The notes: generated by a model not told the origin, from the letters alone. A DNA stretch of 64,000 nucleotides from Prorocentrum cordatum (GCA_963575745.1 CAUYUJ010017893.1:781006-845005); one strand, 5' to 3'. Numbered from the stretch's first letter, positions 21,329 through 31,760 are shown. Program-made: numbers and translations.

Positions 21329-21640
21329 CCCGAGCGGTGTGGCCAGAAAGCGCCCGCCACGACGCATCTACCATACGATTGCTCGGTGCGAGCGTCGCCC
21401 CTGGGGGGGGGGGACGCACACACAGTATTAGTATGCTGTGGTGACGCCAACGACCGTCGAAATTGCCCCCGAAGGTGAAGGCACACGCTCCTGGGGCGGG
21501 GCAGGGGGCCCCCAGTGCCCAGTCGGCGGTGAATGGGTGACTCGGGGGTCGATGCTTGACCCCCCCCCAGTCCCAGACCCCCAGACCCCCTCGCGTCGTG
21601 AAAGACTCACGACGGGAAATGTTTAGCTATTTTTGGTATC

Positions 21641-21766
21641 TGGGGCCCTTCACTGGGCTTCGGGACCGTCAAAAAACGACTCAGGATAAAACACGGGTCC
21701 CGGGGATGGATTCGGGACTTCTGGGGTCGCGTTATGAGAAAACCATGACGTCGGGGTCTGGGGCCC
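21641..21766 (+). repeat. Family E dispersed repeat, direct copy
   Basis: CTTCGGGACCGTCAAAAAACG, then ACTCAGGATAAAAC, GGGTCCCGGGGATGG, CTTCTGGGG, AAACCATGACGTC and GGGGTCTGGGG, in consensus order. Confidence 0.75.
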
Positions 21767-22419
21767 CCCCATGTCGTTGCCCCTCACGGAGGCCTCTAAA
21801 ATCTGGCTGCTAACAGGACTGGGGGGTCGCACTTGGATGCCAAGGTGGCGCATGTTTGGCTTGACACAGCTCATGAGTGGGTTTTGAAGTGCATGTCTGG
21901 CTTAGGGTGCTGAGGACTTGGGCCGAGCGGGCGTTTTTCCCACTCAGCGGAACTGGTGAACCAACCCGGGCCACTTGGGGCGATTGTGGGTCGATGCTTC
22001 CCCCCCCGGGCCAGTCCCCCCCTGTCGTCGCCCTTCGTGGAGGCCTCCCAAGTGAGGCTGGGGCAGTACGGGTGCTGCCAGGTGTCCCTGGTCCACGGCA
22101 AGCCCAGGATTCCGAATTTCCAGGGGGACCCAGGCGGCGTCCAGAGCACCCCTCACGAGGCCCAGAGGGCCCCGGGGGCCCGCACGACGGGAGGATGGCA
22201 TCGCATCGCCGACGGCGGTGCACCGTCGACGCCCGTGGCGACGTCAGGACCGACAGAGCCCAACCCCGGATGGCGTCGCATCGCCGACGCATCAGCGGTG
22301 CGGCACGAGCGACACGGAGCCCTTCAAACAACCCCCCTCTGCGGCTTCTTGGAGCTCCTGGGGGCCTCTGGAGAACACCTCGACGATTCTCAGAAAGTGC
22401 GCTAACTAGCGCCAAGGTA
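21767..22419. other. Non-tandem DNA with a family C remnant
   Basis: No gene is recognised. Bases 22190-22300 contain two GATGGC(A/G)TCGCATCGCCGACG units like the centre of family C, without its ends. Bases 21985-22035 resemble one end of the family D element (GTCGATGC, C-runs, GTCGCCC). Confidence 0.4.
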
Positions 22420-22545
22420 TGCCTGCCACCAGAGGCCCAAGGGACCCCCAAGAGGGCCGTAAGAGGGCCCCACAATCCCTCAACGAGCCCCAAGAGGACC
22501 CCAAGATCCCCCCAATGGGTCCCAAGAGGGCTCCAAGAGGCGATT
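22420..22545. repeat. Degenerate CCCCAAGAGGGCC satellite
   Basis: About seven imperfect units of 15-20 bp (CCCCAAGAGG, GGGCCC, CCAAGAT). Related to 12005-12200 and 25080-25770. Confidence 0.6.
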
Positions 22546-22559
22546 TTGAGAGCTCTGTC

Positions 22560-22790
22560 CTCGTCCTCGTTGTCCTCCTCCACCTCAACCTCCTCCTCCT
22601 CCTCCTCCTCCTCCTCCTCCTCCTCCTCCTGCTCCTGCTCCTCCTCCTCCTCGTCCTTGCCTCATCACTTTCCTTGTTCATTTTCTCCTCTTCATCGTCT
22701 TCATGGTCGTCGTCGTCGTCCTCCTCCTCCTCCTCCTGCTCCTGCTCCTCCTCGTCCTCCTCCTCCTCCTCGTCCTTCCCTTGCCGCCAC
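22560..22790. repeat. (CCT)n tract in two blocks
   Basis: CCT arrays at 22560-22655 and 22710-22785, separated by a short TTCATCGTC-rich piece. Confidence 0.9.
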
Positions 22791-23132
22791 GCCCTCTCAA
22801 CATGACGCAGGCGGCGTGACTAGGGCCAACACAGGCTGCGTGTCACCGGCTGGACAGCACGGGGTAAAGGCGCGCTGGGCGGCGGCGGGTGGAGAGGGCT
22901 CCGACTGAGAGCGCACGGGCGCCCGCGGGGCCGCTCCCAGGAGCGGAATCGCACCTGATACTGTCGGCCGCTGTGCTGACGTGTGGAAGCCTCCCGAAGT
23001 TAGCGCATCGCGGACAGTCTTCTGGCTTGCGTCGCGACTCTCGGCGGGTCGGGCGAAGACTTTTTGTCGGCAGCGCTGGCGGACGCAAGCGCGACTGCAG
23101 GGCCGGCGGGACGCCGCGGGCGCTGGGCGCGC
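22791..23132. other. GC-rich non-tandem DNA
   Basis: No gene, repeat or boundary is supported here. Confidence 0.4.
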
Positions 23133-23305
23133 TACAGTAGAAGCAAGACACCTTCCACAAGAAACCCAACCCTGAGACCCCCAGGACGTACCTTGATTTC
23201 TGGTGTTGGAACGTCACGCTTCGCAAAGAAAAACCATCGACATCCAAGAAACCCAGGGCACCCTGGAGGCAAGCAGGGTGTTTCTTGGCATGGGTTTCCG
23301 CTGTA
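23133..23305 (+). mobile_element. Family B element, copy 2
   Basis: TA-CAGTAGAAGC to GGTTTCCGCTG-TA, 173 bp. The internal CCAAGAAACCCAGGGCACCC is intact. A detached right end (GGGTTTCCACTGTAG) lies at 23491-23505. Confidence 0.75.
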
Positions 23306-23544
23306 ACAGACCACACATGGCGTTTACAAGCGCTTTCGCGAATTCGGCTCGGTCACCTCCATGGCGACGACGGTGGAGCTTATTCTTGACTGGCATCGCC
23401 TCGCGCTGGCGTCCTATGAGACCACCGTTTGCACATGGAACTGTCTAGGCCGACCGGCCGACCTGAACGGGCTTCCCCGGTCAAAAGCAATGGGTTTCCA
23501 CTGTAGAGTGGATGGACAGCGGAGGCGGAGGGGAACGAGGAGGA

Positions 23545-23725
23545 GGAGGCGGAGGAGGAGGAGGAGGAGAAGAAGGAGGAGAGAGGAGAGGAGAGGAGAG
23601 GAGAGGAGAGGAGAGGAGAGGAGAGGAGAGGAGAGGAGAGGAGAGGAGAGAGAAAAGAGGGGGGAGGAGAGGCGAGGAGAGGAGAGGAGAGGCGAAGAGG
23701 AGGAGAAGGAGGAGGAGGAGGAGGA
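23545..23725. repeat. (GGAGA)n pentamer array inside AGG tract
   Basis: Bases 23580-23650 are about 14 perfect GGAGA units. AGG and GGCGA variants flank them. A five-base unit is unusual here, where three-base units dominate. Confidence 0.95.
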
Positions 23726-23727
23726 GG

Positions 23728-23850
23728 ACGGCCGCGACCCTCACAGATCGATCCGGCTCGAAACATGACGCAGGAAGATCGGGGTCCGGGGCTCTGGTCG
23801 GGATTTTTGGCGATCTTGCATTTTTGTTTGCAACGTCGGATCTGAAGTAG
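23728..23850 (-). repeat. Family F dispersed repeat, inverted copy
   Basis: GACCCTCACAGATCGATCC, then CATGACGCAGGAAGAT, GGGGTCCGGGGCTC, TTTTTGGCG, GCATTTTTG and CGTCGGATCT. Confidence 0.7.
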
Positions 23851-25079
23851 GGACGGTTGCCCCCGAACGACGGCGCAGGCGTACCGACGGGCGCGGGGGC
23901 GTGGGAGCGGCCTGCGGGGGGCTCCTGGAAGGCTCGTAGGGAAGGCCCGTGGGCAGGGCTGCTCAGAACAGAAGGCAGGACACTAAGAGGAAACAAGGAC
24001 GAGGATAACATCGGGTGAAGAGAAGTCGGGAATCTCTGAGATCCGGCGGCTCTGGAGGATTTCTCGGGCCCCGCGACCTTTCAAGAGCATTCCGGAAACG
24101 CTCTGAGAGAGTTCCGGAACGCTCTGGAACGGATGTTTCCGCGTCCCAATCCTGCCCGAGATATGGTTAGGAGCTCCGGCTAAGCCTGTCGCTCCGCTGG
24201 TTCCCACCCCGCTTGGGCGCGACGCGCTGTCCATGCCATGGTCCCCAAATGTCAACGCCCCGAGCCTTCCCCCGCCCCCCGGACACGCTATCCTCGGCTA
24301 CACGCAAGAGTAAGAGCGACCCTGGGCGAGAATGACCTCTGGTGCGCAGCTTTCGGGGGCCGCGGGGACGCCAAGTACAAGCGGGCAGGCCTGTGCTGGG
24401 GGGGCCCCTGTGGGCCCGCACCAAGGCCACTCCGGCGAAAAGCCACTTTTTCGCGTAGCCGAGATCCGCTCGCAAGGCACCGCGCGTCGCCGGGGCCGCC
24501 GCTGCGACACGCTGCGCCAAGGCTCCCCCCCGCAGCCTCCGAGCGGCCTTCGCAGAGACTCGCCCGGGGCCCACGCCCAAGAAGGTGCGGGAGGGGAGCC
24601 CCCCTCTGCCGGTCCCCCGTGATCCTTCTCTCCGCTCGCGCAAAATATGCCCACACGCGCGCACCCGCCGTCACTGAGGGTTGACGATGATAACGTCCAC
24701 GGCTGAAAGGTTGACGATGATAACGTCCACGGAGACCTGAATACAGAGAGAGACTCCATTCCACAGCCAGAGGTTCTGCAGCAAAAGGGGATGCACTTCC
24801 GTCCACAGGTTCGCAACAATTCCCGCGCAGAGCCACTGCAGGAAAATGTCGATATTCCTTTCGCCAGCCTGTCCTCCCGAATCTTCCACGTTGTTCACTG
24901 TTCGCTGCAGCAAACAAGTAATTGTTGACGGTGCCGCCCACAACTGCCCTGTAATCCGCCGGGCCCCCCCCGCTTGCCAGGATGAGAAGGCACGTGAGAT
25001 GATCTGCTGTCCCCCATCACCCTGTTCCCCGCCCACTGGATCTCCAGCGCGCACCCCGGGGGTTCTCTGGAGCCTCCGG
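23851..25079. other. Non-tandem DNA with a 30-bp tandem duplication
   Basis: GGTTGACGATGATAACGTCC starts two adjacent copies of a 30-bp unit at 24679-24735. The minus frame at 24671-25132 is open and reads a hydrophobic Leu/Val/Trp-rich stretch through this duplication. No family is recognised and I do not call it a gene. Bases 24450-24500 carry an inverted GCGAGCGGAT motif. Confidence 0.4.
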
Positions 25080-25770
25080 AGAGCTCCAAAACGGCTCATT
25101 GAGCGCCGAGACAGTAGCGTCGAGACAGCCAAGGGTAAAGCCGCGATCGTCCAAGATGGCTTCCAGACGGCCTACGAGGCTTCCAAGACGGCCCGAGTGC
25201 TCCCAGAGGGCCGCCGAGAGGACCCCAAGAGGCAAACGTCTCGCCCCATTCCCTTCGGAAAACGCGCATGTTCAATATGCGCGCCTTTTTCGTCTTGGCA
25301 CCTCTCACTGCGGCCAAAGGAGCTCCCAAGATCGCCCCAAGACTGCCCATGAGGACCCCCCCCAAGCCTGCCTAACAGAACCCCTAGAGGGTTCAAGAAG
25401 GCCCCAATGCCGCCGCATGGGCCCCTGAGACGGCCCAGGAGGGCCCCATTAGGGACAATACGAACTCACATCTCGAGTCTTTCCTGGTGTGGTGGCTCTA
25501 AGAGCCCCCCTTTGACCCCAGAGGTACTTTTAATAAGTTTAAGGCCTCCCAAAGTTCATCAGCTCCCACGAGCCCAGGATTCTCATGTGCATCCCCGCCG
25601 CTCCTGACCCACAAGACTCGAACTGGCATCCCAAACCATCTGTCCCAAGAGGACGACCGAGACCGCTAGCAGGCGCCCGAGAGCCTCCTAAGAGGCCCGG
25701 AAAAAAAAAAAAAAAACATCACGAGGCCCCAACCAGGCCTCCCGAGGGTCCGCAAGGGGACCCAAAAGGT
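25080..25770. repeat. Degenerate CCAAGACGGCC satellite and a poly-A run
   Basis: Words such as TCCAAGATGG, CCAAGACGGCC, AGAGGACCCCAAGAGG and CCCAGGAGGGCC recur at irregular 15-30 bp spacing. Bases 25470-25620 are less repetitive. An A16 run lies near 25701. Confidence 0.6.
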
Positions 25771-26322
25771 CTCGCCCGTGGACACCATCTCTGGGTGCCC
25801 GCTCTGTTTCACTGCATGTCTCTTTTCGTCCTTTCCCCGCCAACTCTCATGGGCAAATTTATGAATGGGCTGGTGGGGATGTTTTGGTCGCGGCCGCAAG
25901 CGAAGGCGCAGGCGGCGTCAAAGGTCGACCCGGGCTACGGGCGGGCCTACTTACCAAGCGAGCGCACTCACGGCTGCCGAAGATGCCGCCGAGGGATGCT
26001 GAGTGGCGCCGGGGGCTGAAGGCAGGCTGCAGGAGCTGCCAGGAGAGCCAGGCGGCCGACGTGCAGCCATCCCAGAAGCGAGACCACCGGGAAGACGAAC
26101 GAATTGTCACTGGTGGGGATACGCGGAGCGTGAAGAATTGGTGATCTTTATTCTGGCGGCAGCGCCTTTGGTGAACCACTAAGTGCCCTCGGTGCGATGT
26201 CGAGATTCGGCAAGGGGCTGGTATAAGAACCGCTCGGGGCTGGCATAGGAATCGTTCGCCAACGAGGGACTTCTTTTCGGAGTACTTTTCTACGAATGAG
26301 CATGTACGGCTTGTTGACAATG
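25771..26322. other. Non-tandem DNA downstream of the HNH gene
   Basis: No gene is recognised. GC falls towards 26300 as the HNH gene is approached. This stretch would hold its 3' UTR. Confidence 0.4.
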
Positions 26323-28110
26323 TCAAATATCAAATATAATCTCTCTCCACTCTTCGCCAGGCAAGACTTGTGGCTCCACTGGATGCAAAAGCCTATCAGC
26401 GTCGAAGCTGACTTCGAAATTCTGGTCAGGCGGACATTCACCAAGACAAATCGCCAGGATACGGGCGCGGGGGACGTTGAATTGCTTTGCAGCGTCGCGG
26501 CAAGAACGAAACAAAACCCAGTCCCCTGTACCGCGCGGCCGTCCCCACACAAGCCTCGCATTCTTTTGAGCTCGGCATCCCCTCTGCGCCGCCATCTCAA
26601 GCCAATGGGCCGCGTTGCCCGCTGGTGTTACGTATTCCAAATTGGTGACGCAATTGTTGCTGGGGTCATTGTCTTTGTGGTTTACACACCAAGGAGCCGG
26701 GATCCGACAAGGCCCCAAAAAAGTTCGTGCAACCAAGCGGTGAACGTGGACATGCATTTTCTTGTGGCCGACAGTGTAAGTAGTACTCCTGTAGCCACCT
26801 GAAGTGAGGGAGCCCCATGATGTTAAACCTCGCTTCGTTTTGACCCAAAAAGGGGGTTCAGCTGAAAGGGGGTGGTGAAATAGGTTTGGGGCATTTGTAT
26901 TGCACATATATATATACACATATACAATATATATACACATACATACATGTGTTTACTGCGCCACAGAATTCCCAGCAATACACTTGCGCACCGGAATGTA
27001 CTGCTGCAATACATTCCGGTGCGCAAGTGGATACATTGCAAAAGACTTGGGGCGTGCAATATGATTGCACGCCCAAAACCTTTTGCAACCCCACAAATCC
27101 CTTGCACCAAATCTATCGCACCACCCCCTTTCCGCTGGACCCCATTTTGGGTCAACCAGATTCGTACATACGCGCCCATGAGAACTTACTAAAAATTGCT
27201 CTATTGGAGTTCCAGTGTCCGGGTGAAGTGCCCCTTGCCACACTTCGTCTGCAATTACGTCTGGTGTGGACGAAGCAGCGTATCGCAACTCATGTCCAGT
27301 CAATGTCTTTCGCACACCAGCGCAGGCTCGGCTGATAGCGGATGTAGATACATTCAGTGCCTCAGCTGCTCTGCTGACCGACGGATAGTGAGACCACTCG
27401 TCATGATCACATCGCCGCACCAGCACAGCCTTCCATAATGCCTTGACCTCCCGATCACGGCGTTTCCAAGAATCCAGAATGTTCTCTCTTCGTGTGACAT
27501 ACTCTAAATTGTGGACAGCATTATTATCGCGTCTCCCATCCTTGTGGTTGACTTGACAGTGCGCCAATGATGGAGGTGCTCCCAAAAAAGTTCGCGCTAC
27601 CAATCGATGAACAAATTTCCTGGTGCCTCCAATCCTAGTAACAAAGTAACCATCTTTGACTGGAGTGCCTCGGCCTACAATTCCGGCTGTACTTCGGACA
27701 CGCCCAAACGAACTGACTAGAGGTAATCTTGAGTCAAGCATCGAACAACAATGTAATACGCAACCGATCGTTTCATTGTGGCGACACTGAAACCTCGAAA
27801 ACGCAACAACACGTGTTCTAGGAAACATCGCCAAACACCATGCTGACAAGTGCCACGGTGCCCGTTCCATACACTTCACAAGTATGACGCCTCTGCATCT
27901 GCGGCAGGAGCCTGTGCCAGGACGACTTGAGCTGAAATGGCTTGAACAAAAATTGCTACAGAACCTACCTTCCGCATCATTGAATCGGGCGTAGGCGTCG
28001 TCTACAAGTACTGCATGGAACAAACTAAGCGAACCACGAAAAATAGGAATCACTACTCCCCTGCCAAAATTTGTGTTCGGCCCCCCCCCCAAACCGTGTG
28101 GTGACGGCAC
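26323..28110 (-). CDS. NUMOD4-HNH_3 endonuclease-like protein, two tandem modules, interrupted
   Basis: From an ATG at 28110 one frame runs to a stop at 26323 and is broken only by a TAA at 26953-26955. Module 1 (residues about 130-280) has a NUMOD4-like Val-Ser-Ser-Phe-Gly-Arg-Val-Arg-Ser, His168 in VHRLVARTFLG, the HNH core VNHKDGRRDNN..NLEYV (188-205) and an IENR1/NUMOD1-like helix-turn-helix (about 243-278). It is followed by Asp-Glu-Val-Trp and a second VSSHGRV. Module 2 (26861 to 26323) repeats HRLVARTFLG, VNHKDNDPSNN and NLEYVTP, then a weaker helix-turn-helix, and ends in PGEEWRE where a third module would begin. These families nick or cut DNA and occur in homing, phage and giant-virus genes. 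GC is lower than in the surroundings, which fits transfer. The start is uncertain, since 28110 abuts a C-run; ATG codons at residues 81 and 125 are alternatives. All stop-containing DNA lies within the 312-bp element at 26842-27153. Confidence 0.75.
26842..27153. mobile_element. 312-bp TIR element or introner inside the HNH gene
   Basis: The left end is GACCCAAAAAGGGGGTTCAG and the right end is its inverted counterpart over about 45 bp (GACCCAAAATGGGGTCCAG). The interior has a 20-bp perfect stem (CACTTGCGCACCGGAATGTA, 26983-27002, with its complement 27012-27031). A second stem follows (ATTGCACGCCC pairs with GGGCGTGCAAT). Removal of 26842-27153 keeps the host frame, since 312 is divisible by 3. 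On the gene strand, a GT at 27140 and a pyrimidine-rich TTTCAG ending at 26862 also allow a 279-nt in-frame intron. Confidence 0.75.
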
Positions 28111-28285
28111 CGCGTGGTGACCTCGGAATCCCCAACGACCCCCCCGCGCGGTCAGTCACCAAAAGGTGTTGGGACCTTGGAAGACCCAGTCGCCCGAGAC
28201 GTCCTCGGAGAACGACCCGAGTCCCAACACCGTGCAGTGACCCCACATCCCAAATGACTCACCACGCGGTGGTCACCACGCCGCT
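28070..28285. other. Inverted-repeat rich GC segment
   Basis: GGTGTTGGGAC near 28165 pairs with GTCCCAACACC near 28221, and CACCGCGTGGTGAC pairs with nearby GTGGTCACC words. It lies across the proposed HNH start region, so it may be the promoter side or a foldback. Confidence 0.4.
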
Positions 28286-28933
28286 TGGGGGCCCGCGACA
28301 CTTGCGTGCACAGATCCCCCGCCCGCATCTTGGCCGATTCTGGAGACCATTGATCCCCCGAATGCCGACGTTTCACTTTGGCGGCTAGCACGAGGGGGTA
28401 GGGGGACGGGAGAAGGCTTCCCAGAAGAAGGCCGCTTCTTAGAAGGCGTCGGCCCTACGTCTACAGACAAGGCCCGCGATTCCTCTTCCTACCGAAGCGG
28501 CTGCCCGCTCCCTCCCCATCTCGATTTCGCGTCTTTTCCCATCCAGTCTTCGGGGAGAGAGGGCTGGCCCGTTCAACGCGGACCGCCAGGGCCGGCGTGC
28601 TCTTTGTCGCTGACTCGTCTCTTGCCATCCAGTGCTCTATGCTCCTTGCAGTGCCTTGCAGAGTTTGAGTCTCTGGCCTGTTGTTGTTGAGCACAGCTTC
28701 ATGCTGATGCCACCGTTCGACGACGATCCCCCTTCTGCGCGTGACTGATTCTCACTGTTATTTACGCCAAGCTTCTGGCGGCGGACCCGCCGCCAGCCTC
28801 CGCCGCTCTTCCGCCGCTCTTCCGCCGCCTTGCGGCGAAGGCGAGGCGGCGGGCCGAAGACGAGGCCCTCCCTCGAGCGCACCGTGCAGCTTCCGGGCTG
28901 GCCTCCAGATGTGGCGGCCTCAACACTCCCACG
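28286..28933. other. Non-tandem DNA
   Basis: No supported gene. CTTCTTAGAAG palindromes lie at 28405-28460, and a 15-bp tandem (CCGCTCTTCCGCCG) at 28796-28834. Confidence 0.4.
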
Positions 28934-29113
28934 TACAGCAGGAGCTCGACCACAAGAAATCTTCCACAAGAGACCCAACCCTGAGGCCCCAGGACGTCCA
29001 TTAATTTTTGAAGTTGGAGCGTCACGCTTTCCATGGCAACGCCATCGCAGCCCAAGAAACCCAGGGCGCCCTGGAGGCAAGCAGGGTGTTTCTTGGCATG
29101 GGCCCCCACTGTA
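28934..29113 (+). mobile_element. Family B element, copy 3
   Basis: TA-CAGCAGGAGC to GGGCCCCCACTG-TA, 180 bp. Its right end abuts a family E repeat without a gap, suggesting insertion at the edge of that repeat. Confidence 0.75.
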
Positions 29114-29222
29114 CGGGCCTCGGGACCGTCAAGGAACGACCCGGGAGGAAGCACCAGTCCTGGGGAATGGGTCCGGACCTCTGGGGATCGCGTCATGCAA
29201 AAATCGTGGCGTCAGGGGTATG
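29114..29222 (+). repeat. Family E dispersed repeat, direct copy
   Basis: GGCCTCGGGACCGTCAAGG, GGGGAATGGGTC, CTCTGGGG, CGCGTCATG, AAATCGTGGCGTC, in consensus order. Confidence 0.75.
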
Positions 29223-29499
29223 GGTACCCTGGGGTGCGGATCAGGGCCCCGCGGGCGGGGATTTCGACAAAACTGCCAGGGGGAACTCCACGTGCTCTCG
29301 GCGCCGCATTCGAGGTGCAGCCAAGCGGGATAGCTAACCGGCGCCTGAAAACAACTGAATGTATCTGGCGAGGCGCACGCCGAGTAGAACGAAGTGACTG
29401 CGGTGTGCTCTGGCGCACTCGGACGCCGTGCCGAGTGAACCGGGATAGATTTCCTGTCGACTTGTCTGAAAGAGAGCCCAGAATCAAATCGACAAGTCG

Positions 29500-29680
29500 G
29501 ATCGGCGGTCGAAATGAACCCGATCGGCGGACATCGGCAGCCAAGCCGGGAGAAGCCGACTCGGCGGACATCGGCAGGCTAGAAATCAAACTCCCACTCA
29601 AAATCCGTCGTCGCATCGAATCGGCATCGGAATCGGAATCGGCCGAGATCGAATCTCGAATCGAGTCGGGGGAGCCGGAA
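29500..29680. repeat. AATCGG-rich degenerate repeat
   Basis: CGATCGGCGG, GACATCGGCAG, GAATCGGAATCGG and GAATCGAGTCGG units without fixed period. Similar to 37350-37690. Confidence 0.65.
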
Positions 29681-29733
29681 TGAGCCTTGTGTCTGGGCGG
29701 GCGTTCTCGCAAAGCCCGAGGCCTCCACTTAGG

Positions 29734-29820
29734 CCGGGCGTGTCCTTTTGCAGGCGGGTTTTGGAAGACATAAAACAGACTTACCTATACGACCACCCTT
29801 CGGGTGATAAGGAGGTTCGG
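29734..29820 (+). mobile_element. Family A element, left end only
   Basis: CCGGGCGTGTCC, then TTTTGCAG|GCGGG and AT-rich DNA. The right end is missing, because the ATCGATCTCAC array begins where it should lie. Confidence 0.55.
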
Positions 29821-29837
29821 GGGGGGGGGAACCAACG

Positions 29838-30062
29838 TCTCACTCGATCGGTCTCACTATCGATCTCAGTATCGATCTCACTATCGGTCTCGCTCGATCG
29901 ATCTCACTCGATCAATCTCACAATCGATCTCACTCGATCTATCTCATTCGATCGATCTCACAATTGATCTCACAATCGATCTCACAATCGTTCACACAAT
30001 CGATCTCACATTCGGTCTCAATATCGATCTCACAATCGATATCACAATCGCTCTCACAATCA
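29838..30062. repeat. (ATCGATCTCACA)n minisatellite, locus 1
   Basis: About 18 units of 10-14 bp. The same unit forms an unlinked array at 42450-42710. Downstream it grades into (ATC)n. Confidence 0.85.
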
Positions 30063-30147
30063 CCGTCATCATCATCATCAACAACATCATCAACATCAAC
30101 ATCATCACCAACATCGTCATCATCATGAGGGCACCGTCATCATCATC

Positions 30148-30196
<49 letters not shown>

Positions 30197-30968
30197 GCAT
30201 CATCATAAACATCATCAACAACGTCCATCATCGGGACAACATCATCATCATCATCACCATCAGCATCTCATCATCAACATCATCGTCATCATCATCGGGA
30301 CACAGTCATCGTCATCATCATCAGCAGCATCATCATGATCATCATCATAATCAGGACACCCTCATGATCACCATCGTTCTCATCATCAACATTATCATCA
30401 ACATCGTCATCATCCTCGGGACACCATCATCATCATGATCATCGCATCATCATCATCGACATCATCATAATCAACAACATCATCATGGGGGGCACCATCA
30501 TCATCATGAGCAACATCATCATCAACATCGTCATTAGCATTATTATCATCATCGGGACACCATCAGCATCACCATCATCATCTTCATCATCACCATCATC
30601 ATCATCAGCATCATCACCGGGACACCATAATCATCATCAACATCATCATCAACATCATTATCGATGGGACACCATTTCCATCAACATCATCATCACCAAC
30701 ATCATCATCATCATCAGCATCATCATCATCATCATCAACATCATCATCTTCGGGACACCATCATCGTCATCATCATCAACATAATCATCATGAGCATCAT
30801 CATCGGGACACTATCATCATCACCGACACCATCATCAACATCATCATCATCATCATCATCTTCATCGGAACACCATCGTCATCATCTTATCATCTTATCA
30901 TCTTACCATCTTACCATCTTACCATCTTACCATCTTACCATCTTACCATCTCACCATCTTATCACCTT

Positions 30969-31028
<60 letters not shown>

Positions 31029-31035
31029 TCATCAT
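30063..31035. repeat. (ATC)n array with interspersed GGGACAC words and a CATCTTAC octamer block
   Basis: CATCATC units are interrupted roughly every 60-80 bp by TCGGGACACC. Bases 30888-30970 are about ten CATCTTAC units. Length-variant reading frames here are artefacts. Confidence 0.9.
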
Positions 31036-31039
31036 CATC

Positions 31040-31265
31040 ATCCTCGCGGGACACCGCGGGACACCGGCGGGACACCGCGGGACACCGCGGGACACCGCGG
31101 GACACCGGCGGGACACCGCGGGCCCCCGGCCGCCCGGAAGGGAGTCATTTGGTCCGGCCGCGCCTCAGCCACACGGGACACCAGCGGGACACCGGCGGGA
31201 CACCGCGGGCCCCGGCCGCCCGGAAGGGAGACATTTGGTCCGGCCGCGCCTCAGCCACAGGAGAC
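31040..31265. repeat. GGGACACCGC minisatellite and 85-bp duplication
   Basis: Bases 31044-31115 are units of 10-12 bp. The following piece (GGCCGCCCGGAAGGGAG, CATTTGGTCCGGCC, CGCCTCAGCCACA) occurs twice, near 31120-31175 and 31210-31262, again ending in GGGACACC. Confidence 0.85.
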
Positions 31266-31390
31266 TTTCTCTCGCCCGCCCACGCAGCTTCGCCTCGCCC
31301 GCACGGCACGCACGAACACGAAACCGAAATCGATTTCCCGGTAGGGGGGCTCTCCGTTCCACTTCGATCTCACCCCCCAACCTCCGACAA

Positions 31391-31473
31391 CATACGTATT
31401 CAAAACATCAGAACTTCAAAAGGATCGATCCCTGACTTGTTGGTTGACTATTTCTGTAGAGGGGCATGCCCGA
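31391..31473 (+). mobile_element. Family A element, right half
   Basis: AT-rich interior, TTCTGTAG|AGGGGCATGCCCGA. No left end. Confidence 0.6.
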
Positions 31474-31503
31474 CTCAAGCTTCCACCCCCTCCGCTGCAG
31501 GGG

Positions 31504-31634
31504 CCTGCAGGGCTCCTCTGGGAGAAAAATCAAACAATCAAAAAACAAAAAAAAGGGCAACGAGATCAAACGTATCCAAAGCATCGTCCCCTGATTTTTT
31601 GCTGGAGCAGTTCCCCCCCCCCCTGCAGGGCTCC
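31504..31634 (+). mobile_element. Family A-like insertion with 13-bp target duplication
   Basis: CCTGCAGGGCTCC occurs at 31504-31516 and 31622-31634 and flanks 105 bp whose AT-rich interior (AAGCATCGTCCCCTGATTTT) is that of family A. The outer TCGGGC ends are absent. The right side is a C-run followed by CTGCAG. Confidence 0.65.
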
Positions 31635-31760
31635 GGGGCCTCGTGCTCCTCGGGCCCGCCGTGGCAGCAGAGGCATGGCGCGCCGCAGCGCGTGCTCTCG
31701 GCGTCCTCGCCTGGCGGCGGGGGCGGGGGCGCGCGCGCTGGCGCGCCGCGCGGGGGGGGG
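31635..31760 (+). other. GC-rich stretch with weak coding look
   Basis: After the C-run and CTGCAG at 31628, the plus strand reads a Ser/Gly/Ala/Arg-rich peptide without stop. It may be an exon following an AG acceptor, but the minus strand is also open. Confidence 0.2.

Noticed and set aside
24671-25132. Hydrophobic minus-strand frame with a Trp/Leu/Val-rich segment
   Set aside because: Its last part reads through a 30-bp tandem duplication and the first part is GC-rich noise; no family or supporting signal.
27135-27160. CCATTTTGGGTCAA resembles part of the dinoflagellate spliced leader
   Set aside because: Only a short core matches and it lies in the inverted end of the element at 26842-27153. 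I found no proper spliced-leader relic anywhere, so this gives no support for the organism.
12234-31035. Regularly spaced short repeats considered as a CRISPR array
   Set aside because: Units are trinucleotide or minisatellite repeats with no unique spacers, and the DNA is eukaryotic.
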